A stretch of 7,383 nt of DNA from Euryarchaeota archaeon SCGC AAA252-I15 (GTDB lineage: Archaea; Altiarchaeota; Altiarchaeia; IMC4; SCGC-AAA252-I15): contig AQSC01000013.1 of the NCBI GenBank assembly GCA_000402775.1, forward strand, positions 1 through 7,383, given 5' to 3'. A program made the translations under genes and the position numbers. The number at the start of each line of letters is the position of its first letter. The stretch's first letter is position 1. Shown in pieces: positions 1 to 4,904 of this stretch. The notes under the pieces are model-generated. The model did not search any database and was not told the origin of the DNA. It saw only the letters and a program-made list of their open reading frames with translations.

Positions 1-88
1 GAAAAACACCCGCTTGCGGGCGGGCCCCAAAAAAAAGGCCGGCTTTCATCAATGCGGGCTAAAGCCCACAGTATTCAGCCGACAAGGG
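1..88. other. intergenic left edge with two short hairpins
   Basis: No gene is visible. Two compact inverted repeats are present: CCCGC-TT-GCGGG at 9-20 and GGGCT-AA-AGCCC at 56-67, separated by an 8-nt A run (29-36). They could be the end of an upstream transcription unit or the edge of a small mobile element outside the window. The GGGCTAAAGCCC shape resembles subterminal hairpins of some IS200/IS605 elements, but nothing else here supports that. The frame of the next gene stays open back to position 63 without an ATG, GTG or TTG codon. Confidence 0.4.
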
Positions 89-101
89 TAATAAAATAAA
101 G
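89..101 (+). promoter_or_regulatory. TATA-like box for the cysteine-cluster gene
   Basis: The stretch TAATAAAATAAAG is the only strongly A/T-rich segment upstream of the GTG at 126. Its centre (about 95) lies roughly 31 nt before that codon, so transcription would begin only a few nt ahead of it. This matches the near-leaderless layout of the other genes in the window and supports the GTG as the start. Inferred from sequence only. Confidence 0.45.
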
Positions 102-125
102 CGGAGCCTGGAATCACTGCTGCCG

Positions 126-317
126 GTGGAAAAAGGCAGGGATGGTGAATGCAGGTCGTGCGGCGCCTGCTGCAGGCTACCATTCAAATGCCTTTTCCTA
201 TCGAAGAAGAACACCTGCCTGATCTACACCATCAGGCCTCCCCAGTGCAGAAAGTACCCGAGAACGAGAGCAGACAAGACCTTTTGCCCTGACTGCGGCT
301 TCACGTGGGACCCCTAG
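126..317 (+). CDS. YkgJ-like zinc/iron-chelating cysteine-cluster protein (63 aa)
   Basis: A very small protein with nine cysteines. C9-x2-C12-x2-C15-C16 forms the family signature CxxCxxCC. C22, C31, an IYxIRPxxCRKYPR segment around C41, and a terminal C54-x2-C57 pair follow. This is the layout of the YkgJ/UPF0153 cysteine-cluster family, thought to bind zinc or an iron-sulfur centre; its biochemical role is poorly known. No signal peptide or membrane segment is seen. The start is GTG; no Shine-Dalgarno sequence is visible, but a TATA-like box at 89-101 fits a short or absent leader. The open frame continues upstream to 63 without a usual start codon, so a slightly longer protein with a rare start cannot be excluded. 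The gene converges on the HTH regulator and their stop codons overlap. The family assignment is firm; the function is not. Confidence 0.8.
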   Translation: MEKGRDGECRSCGACCRLPFKCLFLSKKNTCLIYTIRPPQCRKYPRTRADKTFCPDCGFTWDP

Positions 318-1219
318 GAAAGCATCTGAATGAATTCCCTGCAAGTCTTAAATCCTGAAAGATCCTCGGGCTTTAAGACAGAACCGCCGACACTTTTCGT
401 CCGCTCGGTAATGCAGACCTCAAGCCCGCCCACAGTATCGGAGATGTCTTCCAATATCTCAATCCTGTGCCTTAGCCTTCGCCAATCATTGGATACTGCA
501 GTAAAAATCATCTCCTCGTCCTTAAGGACGATGTCAAACGGCGCCTTAGTAAGGGAAGCTTCAAATCCGATTTCCCTGAAAAACTCGAGGGCTTGACGTT
601 TCATATCACTCACGTAACCGTGAAACTCAAAATCACCCCCGCTAAAATCTGGATTGAATAAATCACTTGCCAGAAACAAATCCTCGTCCTCCCCGAAAAA
701 CTCTACAATATTTCTCGCGATAAAACTTGAAACCCTACCATCACGCTCATACCGGTAAACACTCTGCTTTGAAACACCCAAACACTTAGCCAAGGCATCC
801 TGAGTAAGACCACTATCAGATCGTATCTGTGCGAGACGCTTCGGATTCAACCGCACACAATAGTTTCCACGGATAGCGTAAGTCTTCGGCGCCTCGTCAA
901 CGAGCAGATTCTTAAGCGTCTTTGGGGAGACTACGTGCAAACCGTACCTCTCGTATAAGACTCCAAGCTCGAGGTTTGTCGACTTGATCCGCTCACCCAC
1001 AATCAGGGGGGTGGCATCAAGAATAGACGACACTTTCTTCAGCTCATTTGATTTTTCGGGTGTTAATCCCTCAATGTTTGAAAGTACTTTCACAAGGAAA
1101 AGCGTATCCTCCGACTTTGCCAGAACATCAAAGCTTGATTGCATGCCGTCGCAGGAGACGACTTGAAACCCTTTTCTCGAAAAAAGACTTGCTACTTCCG
1201 AGACAAGAGAATTCTTCAT
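314..1219 (-). CDS. Archaeal XRE-type HTH transcriptional regulator with two flanking nuclease-like domains
   Basis: 301 aa, matching in length and layout the archaeal family annotated as 'putative HTH-type transcriptional regulatory protein'. A Cro/C1-type helix-turn-helix lies at about residues 127-180 (LAQIRSDSGLTQDALAKCL, then SVYRYERDGR). The domain before it (about 17-108) has the pattern FDVLAK...LFLVKVL, like the PD-(D/E)xK restriction-endonuclease fold used non-catalytically in such regulators. The domain after the HTH (about 217-300) repeats the same plan (GF..., FDIVLKDEE, N, then ERTKS matching ERIKS of the first copy), but an alanine replaces the lysine of the first copy. The ATG overlaps the aspartate kinase stop as ATGA, so it is very probably cotranscribed and translationally coupled. 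Its target is unknown; control of its own operon is an inference. It probably binds DNA in the cytoplasm. Confidence 0.88.
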   Translation of the reverse strand: MKNSLVSEVASLFSRKGFQVVSCDGMQSSFDVLAKSEDTLFLVKVLSNIEGLTPEKSNELKKVSSILDATPLIVGERIKSTNLELGVLYERYGLHVVSPKTLKNLLVDEAPKTYAIRGNYCVRLNPKRLAQIRSDSGLTQDALAKCLGVSKQSVYRYERDGRVSSFIARNIVEFFGEDEDLFLASDLFNPDFSGGDFEFHGYVSDMKRQALEFFREIGFEASLTKAPFDIVLKDEEMIFTAVSNDWRRLRHRIEILEDISDTVGGLEVCITERTKSVGGSVLKPEDLSGFKTCREFIQMLS

Positions 1220-2604
1220 TTTATGAATCTTTTATGCAATGCTTTCACAGCCTTCTTTGAATCAGAATCCTTGACTACGAATGAAATGTTCACTTCAGAA
1301 GAGCCTTGTGCTATCATGATGATGTTGACGTTAGCCTTGGAAATCGTTGAGAATACTTTCGCAGCAATCCCCTTAGTCCCGGCCATCCCAGCCCCCACAA
1401 CGGTTATGACGCTTACGTTCTCCTTGACTTTCACACCCCTGAATCCGTCAGCCTCAATCTCGTTTTCAATCAAATCTACCGCCTTCTCAAGGTCGCCTTG
1501 ATTTACGATGAATGAAAGATTAGACTCAGACGACCCCGAAATCATGGGGATGTTAATGCTGTTTCCACCCAGAATCGAAAAGATCCTTCCAGCAATATTC
1601 GGTGTCTCCGCCATGCCAACACCCTGAACCGTAAGCAATGCAACATCTTTTTTAATCGTCACGGACTTGATTACAGACTTTATCCTCTTTTGATCCCTTA
1701 CGATTAAAGTGCCCTTGGATTCGGGTTTAAACGAGTTTTTAACCCAAACTGGAATCCCTGCGACCATGGCAGGCTCAATCATCTTGGAGTGAATGACCTT
1801 GGCTCCGAAATAGGCGAGATCCATAGCTTCAACGTAAGAAAGTGTTTCAATTGGTTTGGCTTCCCTGACAATTCGAGGGTCAGTCGTCATAATGCCTTCC
1901 ACGTCAGTCCAAATCTGAACCTCCTTAGAAGACAAGTAATTTCCTAAAAGAGAAGCAGTGTAATCTGAGCCACCCCTACCCAACGTCGTTATCTTGGCGT
2001 TCTCGTTACCTGACACGAAACCAGTAATGACCGGAGTCTTACCCGCCTTAAGCAGTGGAATTAAAACTCTTTTAACCTTAGCCCTAGACTTTGAGTGGAT
2101 GGGCCTTGCCGACCCAAAATTAGAATCCGTGATCATCCCAGCCTCATGACCAGTAAGAGATACAGCATTCACACCCATAGAACGTAATGCACCCTCAACA
2201 ACCAATACTGAAAGCCGCTCCCCGAAGGAAGTGATGTAATCCATAGAGCGTGGGGAGAGATCCTCAAGATAGCCTACTCCTAAAAGTCCGATACGGAGCT
2301 GGTCTAAAAGTTCAATTATCTTGGGGAGTAGTTCGCTTAAGACTCTTCGGTCGGGTACGGCGTCTTCAAGCGCTTCTCTGTGTTGGATGAGTATGTCGCG
2401 GTAGAACAAGTCCACTTCCTTTTCGACTACGAGTGTGGGCAAGTCCACAACCTTGGTTGCGATGTTGACGAGCTTGTCCGTCACCCCACCAAGCGCTGAA
2501 ACTACCACTATTTTCGGTTTCTTCGTGTCTTTAACTATCCTCGCAACGTTAACTATCCTAGGCCCGTCTCCCACAGACGACCCGCCAAACTTCATCACAA
2601 TCAT
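1216..2604 (-). CDS. lysC: Aspartate kinase (monofunctional, two C-terminal ACT domains)
   Basis: Phosphorylates L-aspartate with ATP to give 4-phospho-L-aspartate, the first step towards lysine, threonine, methionine and, in many archaea, isoleucine. At 462 aa it has the usual length. The amino-acid-kinase domain shows KFGGSSVG (5-12), the SFGER segment (126-130), GRGGSDYTA (209-217) and TDVEGIMTTDPR (233-244), all expected for nucleotide and aspartate binding. Two ACT domains follow at about 321-385 and 398-460, each with a VxGxGMAxTxxIA motif and a SGSSE or QGSSE loop. These domains normally carry feedback inhibition by lysine or threonine; which effector applies cannot be read here. It is the first gene of an operon with the HTH regulator; no other aspartate-pathway gene is in view. 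ATG at 2604 is the annotated start; an in-frame ATG at 2595 is a credible alternative. Confidence 0.95.
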   Translation of the reverse strand: MIVMKFGGSSVGDGPRIVNVARIVKDTKKPKIVVVSALGGVTDKLVNIATKVVDLPTLVVEKEVDLFYRDILIQHREALEDAVPDRRVLSELLPKIIELLDQLRIGLLGVGYLEDLSPRSMDYITSFGERLSVLVVEGALRSMGVNAVSLTGHEAGMITDSNFGSARPIHSKSRAKVKRVLIPLLKAGKTPVITGFVSGNENAKITTLGRGGSDYTASLLGNYLSSKEVQIWTDVEGIMTTDPRIVREAKPIETLSYVEAMDLAYFGAKVIHSKMIEPAMVAGIPVWVKNSFKPESKGTLIVRDQKRIKSVIKSVTIKKDVALLTVQGVGMAETPNIAGRIFSILGGNSINIPMISGSSESNLSFIVNQGDLEKAVDLIENEIEADGFRGVKVKENVSVITVVGAGMAGTKGIAAKVFSTISKANVNIIMIAQGSSEVNISFVVKDSDSKKAVKALHKRFIK

Positions 2605-2612
2605 CTTTCAGT

Positions 2613-2642
2613 CTAAAAAATATAGCAGACTACTATAAAAAA
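2613..2642 (-). promoter_or_regulatory. Promoter of the aspartate kinase-regulator operon (two TATA candidates)
   Basis: Read on the minus strand, TTTTTTATAG (2642-2633) lies about 34 nt before the ATG at 2604 and would give a leader of some 8 nt. TATATTTTTTAG (2624-2613) lies about 24 nt before the second in-frame ATG at 2595 and would make that codon leaderless. No Shine-Dalgarno sequence is obvious before either ATG. The spacing is consistent with archaeal TBP/TFB promoters; which box is used is not decidable from sequence. Confidence 0.5.
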
Positions 2643-2719
2643 GGTGCGTTCATACTCACCACCCGCAGGGAGGGAGTAGAATAAAAAAAAGAGGAAGAAA
2701 AGGTTAATAAAACAAAATG

Positions 2720-2793
2720 TTTCTTTCTCTTTCGTCAACGTTTCCCTTTCATTCCTAGAGAAGGAGAAAGATTCTGTGGGTTGCGGTTTATAG
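2720..2793. repeat. Upstream copy of the pyrimidine/rnpB-tail repeat
   Basis: Left part (2720-2748): a TTTCTTTCT tract followed by TTTCGTCAACGTTT, matching 2909-2937 at about 25 of 29 positions. Right part (2776-2793): GTGGGTTGCGGTTT, identical over 14 nt to 2993-3006, then ATAG against GTAG. The second copy contains the 3' end of RNase P RNA, so this copy looks like a degenerate duplicate of an RNA 3' end plus its T-rich tail on the minus strand. The two copies differ in internal length by about 28 nt; the longer one holds a 10-bp hairpin. Confidence 0.6.
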
Positions 2794-2908
2794 GTCGGAA
2801 CGTCAGGAAACATGAGTTTCTGGCGCGCAGCGACTTAAAGTCGCTCGCGTTTGCCGACGACAAAGAGGCGGCGTGCGCTCGCATAAAGCTCGCTTAGCCA
2901 CCAATAAT
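2794..2908. other. Hairpin-rich intergenic segment between the two repeat copies (possible small RNA)
   Basis: No coding region is supported. Visible structures: CA(G)GAAAC-ATGA-GTTTCTG at 2804-2822, and AGCGACT-TAA-AGTCGCT at 2829-2845, extendable by CGCG pairs on both sides (2824-2849) with one bulge. A direct repeat GCTCGC-ATAAA-GCTCGC follows at 2877-2893. On the plus strand a TATA-like GGTTTATAG at 2785-2793 precedes the segment and a T-rich tract follows it (2907-2921). On the minus strand the segment would end in the rnpB-like tail at 2776. It could be a small structured RNA in either direction; I could not match it to tRNA, 5S, SRP RNA, C/D or H/ACA guide patterns. Confidence 0.3.
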
Positions 2909-3010
2909 TTTCTTTCTTTTTCGTGAACGTTTTTCTTAATTTAAGTTTTGGTCGAGCTTTTCTTAAAAGCTCGAAAAGAAAGAAAAAGGTTCGTGGGTTG
3001 CGGTTTGTAG
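2909..3010. repeat. Downstream copy of the pyrimidine/rnpB-tail repeat
   Basis: This partner of the copy at 2720-2793 starts with TTTCTTTCTTTTTCG and TGAACGTTTTTCTT, holds the 10-bp hairpin at 2952-2974, and ends in GTGGGTTGCGGTTTGTAG. The last part overlaps the 3' end of rnpB on the minus strand. The left pyrimidine tract and the purine tract AAAAGAAAGAAAAA at 2973-2986 are also mutually complementary, so the whole unit could fold into a larger arm. Confidence 0.6.
2952..2990 (-). terminator. T-rich 3' end and hairpin after rnpB
   Basis: Directly beyond the RNase P RNA the minus strand reads CCTTTTTCTTTCTTTTC (2990-2974), a T-rich tract of the kind that terminates archaeal transcription. 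It runs into a perfect 10-bp inverted repeat with a 3-nt loop, TCGAGCTTTT-CTT-AAAAGCTCGA on the plus strand (2952-2974). A very similar CTTTCTTTCTTTTT tract follows the 23S gene. Confidence 0.55.
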
Positions 3011-3330
3011 CCCGCCTTTTGTCGGATTTTTGCGGAATAATTCACGCATTTGCCGTTTAGGGCATTCTTCTACGCCACGGTTTAAACGTGTTGCACTCCC
3101 TGTGGGGCGAAACTGTCCGTTTCAAACACCCCGCGCCTCTCCCATCAGACAAAGCTTCATCGGTCGAATGAGACACGGACTTCTCGTCTCTGTAACGCCG
3201 CCCGAAGGCTCTCGCCCCCAATCACAGTTTAGGTTAGAGTGGACGGAACTTCCTCAGAAACGTTAATAAAGTTTCATCAAATGGGCCATCTTCGCGTAAA
3301 ACGCTCGATGACCCTCAACAAAACCAAGTT
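3000..3330 (-). ncRNA. rnpB: RNase P RNA, archaeal type
   Basis: Catalytic RNA of RNase P, which matures tRNA 5' ends. All five conserved blocks appear in order on the minus strand. CR I is GAGGAAGTTCCGTCC (3255-3241). CR II is GTTACAGAGACGAG (3196-3183), followed by ACCGATG. CR III is TTTGAAACGG (3127-3118). CR IV is CCACAGGGAGTGCAA (3105-3091). CR V is ACAAAAGGCGGGCTAC (3022-3007). The universal helix P4 can be drawn: AG-(U)-UCCGUC of CR I pairs with GGCGGGCU of CR V and leaves the characteristic bulged U. A GCC-UUCG-GGC hairpin (3209-3200) and a GAGAC/GTCTC stem (3190-3170) fit peripheral helices. GGUUU(U)GU at 3325-3318 can pair with ACAAACC at 3008-3002 as P1, which sets the approximate ends. 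The exact 5' and 3' ends and the P2/P3 layout are uncertain. Confidence 0.87.
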
Positions 3331-3354
3331 TCCGAAGCCCACTAAACCGCTACC

Positions 3355-3367
3355 CAAAATTAAATAG
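3355..3367 (-). promoter_or_regulatory. TATA box for rnpB
   Basis: The minus strand reads CTATTTAATTTTG here. Its centre (about 3361) predicts a transcript start near 3335, just ahead of the proposed P1 helix of RNase P RNA. It stands back-to-back with the promoter of the TIM-barrel gene. Confidence 0.55.
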
Positions 3368-3389
3368 GGGAAAACGAGCTTAAAAGGAC

Positions 3390-3399
3390 AATATTAATA
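3390..3399 (+). promoter_or_regulatory. TATA box for the TIM-barrel gene
   Basis: AATATTAATA is centred about 28 nt before the ATG at 3423, the spacing for a leaderless archaeal mRNA. A second A/T-rich candidate (CTTAAAAGG, 3379-3387) would give a leader of about 14 nt. No Shine-Dalgarno sequence is obvious. Confidence 0.5.
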
Positions 3400-3422
3400 G
3401 TAAAATCCCAAATAATGAAAAG

Positions 3423-4202
3423 ATGATTGGCGGTACGACTCGGCATGCGACTGATGAAGAATTTTCCTTCTGGTCCTATCTCGGCGTTGATTTCATGCAG
3501 TTGAGCCCCCCATACGACTTCTTCTTCGACGAGGACGAGATTTCTCGCGTGCTGGAACTTAAAGACAGCTATGGATTGAGTTTGCTCGTCCACCCGCGGC
3601 CTGACGGCGACATCTTCTATACGGCAGCGAATCCCGCAGCCCACGAGAGTATGTTTCAAGCGTTAGATGTTATCAGAAACTTGATCAAGTCTGAAAAACT
3701 CATAAACAAAGTCATCATGCATTTGTCAACTTACGTGAATCCGGAAAAAGATTATCCGACATTCACTGTGGAAGAGGCGAGAACGAACTCGATACCATTC
3801 TACGACGAGATAAAGAAGATGAATGACATAACGTTCGTCCTGGAAAACGTGTATCCCCCAGGAATTAATTGGGAGGAGTTGGGATGCGAGATCGAACACT
3901 TTAATCTCTTCAACTTTCGGAAAGACTATGAACTATGCCTCGACACGGGACACTTGAACATGTCTCACATGAGCATTCAAGACTTTGCAAGCCTACCTTA
4001 TCCCATAACCTGCTTCCACCTTCAGGGAAACAACGGCAGAGAAGACCAACACCGGCCTGTAACGAGGAGCAACTTCAAGCAGTGGCAGGAATTAGAGCGA
4101 ATACTATCAGATGATAAATACATGATTCTTGAAGTGAAAAACAATAAAGAAAAACTTCCGAAACTAATAGACTACTACAAACAAAACAGGCTGCCGCCAT
4201 AA
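3423..4202 (+). CDS. Sugar phosphate isomerase/epimerase-like TIM-barrel metalloprotein
   Basis: 259 aa, complete, of the xylose isomerase-like/endonuclease IV superfamily (AP_endonuc_2 fold). Members use two or three divalent metal ions for isomerisation, epimerisation or phosphodiester cleavage. The expected metal ligands follow in barrel order: H57 (LLVHPRP), H100 (VIMHLS), E141 (FVLENV), D174 and H177 (LCLDTGHLNM), H199 (CFHLQ), D208 and H210 (REDQH), and E237 (ILEVKN). The HLxxN...DxH segment and the DTGH motif are typical of the sugar isomerase branch, and a complete set suggests an active enzyme. The substrate cannot be read; endonuclease IV is less likely because that enzyme is usually a little longer and has other motifs. 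The protein is cytoplasmic and appears monocistronic, with its own promoter divergent from rnpB. Confidence 0.82.
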   Translation: MIGGTTRHATDEEFSFWSYLGVDFMQLSPPYDFFFDEDEISRVLELKDSYGLSLLVHPRPDGDIFYTAANPAAHESMFQALDVIRNLIKSEKLINKVIMHLSTYVNPEKDYPTFTVEEARTNSIPFYDEIKKMNDITFVLENVYPPGINWEELGCEIEHFNLFNFRKDYELCLDTGHLNMSHMSIQDFASLPYPITCFHLQGNNGREDQHRPVTRSNFKQWQELERILSDDKYMILEVKNNKEKLPKLIDYYKQNRLPP

Positions 4203-4214
4203 AAATGATTTTTG

Positions 4215-4240
4215 TATGTAAGACACCTTGTCGCTAGAGA
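4215..4240 (+). repeat. Box A, copy 1 (similar to the 23S 3' flank)
   Basis: The sequence resembles the segment at the 23S 3' end (5855-5881). The shared core is CTTGTCGC followed by TAGAGA or CAGAGA, preceded by TATGTAAGACAC against TACGTGAGGTCAT with one gap. It lies between the TIM-barrel gene and the GNAT promoter. Confidence 0.5.
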
Positions 4241-4260
4241 ACTGTCACGCCTAGTTCACT

Positions 4261-4280
4261 TGCGCAACGAGTGATTGTGA
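4261..4280 (+). repeat. Box Y, copy 1, upstream of the GNAT gene
   Basis: TGCGCAACGAGTGATTGTGA matches 4821-4840 at 17 of 20 positions in the same orientation. The two copies bracket the GNAT gene and are exactly 560 nt apart. It ends about 20 nt before the TATA box, so it could be an upstream activator or operator site, or a duplicated border. Confidence 0.6.
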
Positions 4281-4290
4281 GTTTATCAGG

Positions 4291-4308
4291 GGAAACTGGT
4301 ATAAAAAA
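4291..4308 (+). promoter_or_regulatory. BRE/TATA promoter of the GNAT gene
   Basis: GGAAACTGG followed by TATAAAAAA (4300-4308) is the clearest archaeal promoter in the window: a purine-rich TFB-recognition-like element just before a strong TATA box. The TATA centre lies 27 nt before ATG 4331, predicting a leaderless transcript. This decides the start against the upstream GTG at 4271. Confidence 0.7.
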
Positions 4309-4330
4309 GAGGAAATCGAATAAATTGGTG

Positions 4331-4807
4331 ATGGAATACCGCACTGCAGTTTCAGGCGACATTGAAGTCATTACATCCCTTTTCATCGAGTTTAAGGACG
4401 AGCTCACCCAATTCCAGCCGGACTTTGTCAAGCCGTTTCGTGTCGATAAGAAACCAGTAGGGGAGATTAGGGAATTAATTGCCGAAAAGATTTCGAATCC
4501 TAAAGGGCAATTCCTCGCTGCTGAAGAAGGTGGGGAGATTAGGGGTTTTGCTTACGCAGCCGTCGAAGATTTCAAAAGCGACGTCTACCCAACTCATTCT
4601 CGCGGAATCGTCGACCACGTGTGGGTGCACCCCAAAGTTAGGAATCATGGAGTCGGCGGCGAACTCATAGACCAAACCTTAGCCTGGCTTAAAAAGAAAA
4701 ACTGCCCGTACGCGCGGGTAGTCACCGTAAACAAGAATCCGGCGAAAAAACTCTACAAAGAAAAAGGGTTTGAAGACACACTCACCATAATGCTGAAAAA
4801 ACTGTGA
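4331..4807 (+). CDS. GNAT-family N-acetyltransferase
   Basis: 158 aa, a single GNAT domain transferring an acetyl group from acetyl-CoA to an amino group. The start MEYRTAVSGD is a typical beta-1 strand. Motif A lies at about 94-114 (VDHVWVHPKVRNHGVGG), with R104-x2-G107-x-G109 as the pyrophosphate-binding loop. Motif B (about 134-157, NKNPAKKLYKEKGF) carries the conserved asparagine and the LYxxxGF signature. RimI-like ribosomal-protein acetylation or small-molecule acetylation are both possible; the substrate is not readable. The same frame extends upstream to GTG 4271 (178 aa), but that extension covers the TATA box and repeat Y and does not resemble a domain, so ATG 4331 is chosen. The gene appears monocistronic and is flanked by repeats on both sides. 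Confidence 0.88.
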   Translation: MEYRTAVSGDIEVITSLFIEFKDELTQFQPDFVKPFRVDKKPVGEIRELIAEKISNPKGQFLAAEEGGEIRGFAYAAVEDFKSDVYPTHSRGIVDHVWVHPKVRNHGVGGELIDQTLAWLKKKNCPYARVVTVNKNPAKKLYKEKGFEDTLTIMLKKL

Positions 4808-4820
4808 AAAAAAGGTCACA

Positions 4821-4840
4821 TGTGCAACGAGTAATTGTGG
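4821..4840 (+). repeat. Box Y, copy 2, downstream of the GNAT gene
   Basis: TGTGCAACGAGTAATTGTGG is a direct repeat of 4261-4280 (17 of 20 identical). It begins 13 nt after the GNAT stop codon. Confidence 0.6.
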
Positions 4841-4887
4841 ACCCTACATCCTTCCTAAATACATCTTACACAAAAAAAGAATTTTCG

Positions 4888-4904
4888 TACGTGAGGTCAC
4901 CTTG
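4888..4904 (+). repeat. Box A, copy 2
   Basis: TACGTGAGGTCACCTTG matches 5855-5871 at 16 of 17 positions. It contains the near-palindrome AGGTCACCT. It lies at the head of the hairpin array. Confidence 0.6.

Noticed and set aside
1048..1501. Plus-strand reading frames opposite the HTH regulator and aspartate kinase
   Set aside because: Antisense shadows of two genes with clear family motifs.
2613..2813. Minus-strand reading frame of 66 codons upstream of aspartate kinase
   Set aside because: Low-complexity translation rich in F and E, crossing the promoter region and a repeat; no domain or promoter of its own.
2794..2908. Possible tRNA, 5S or C/D guide RNA in the hairpin-rich segment
   Set aside because: No T-loop GTTCRAN pattern with acceptor pairing, no paired C (RTGATGA) and D (CTGA) boxes, and no 5S core sequence; only generic hairpins are supported.
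3030..3266. Plus-strand reading frame of 78 codons
   Set aside because: It lies entirely inside RNase P RNA, antisense to it; the translation has no protein character.
3284..3313. Kink-turn within the stem GGTCATC-GAGCG-TTTTA-CGCGAA-GATGGCC
   Set aside because: Tandem G-A pairs can be drawn, but the 3-nt bulge of a kink-turn is missing.
4271..4330. Upstream GTG start giving a 178-residue GNAT protein
   Set aside because: This stretch contains a strong BRE/TATA promoter and part of repeat Y; the GNAT fold begins at MEYRTA, encoded from 4331.
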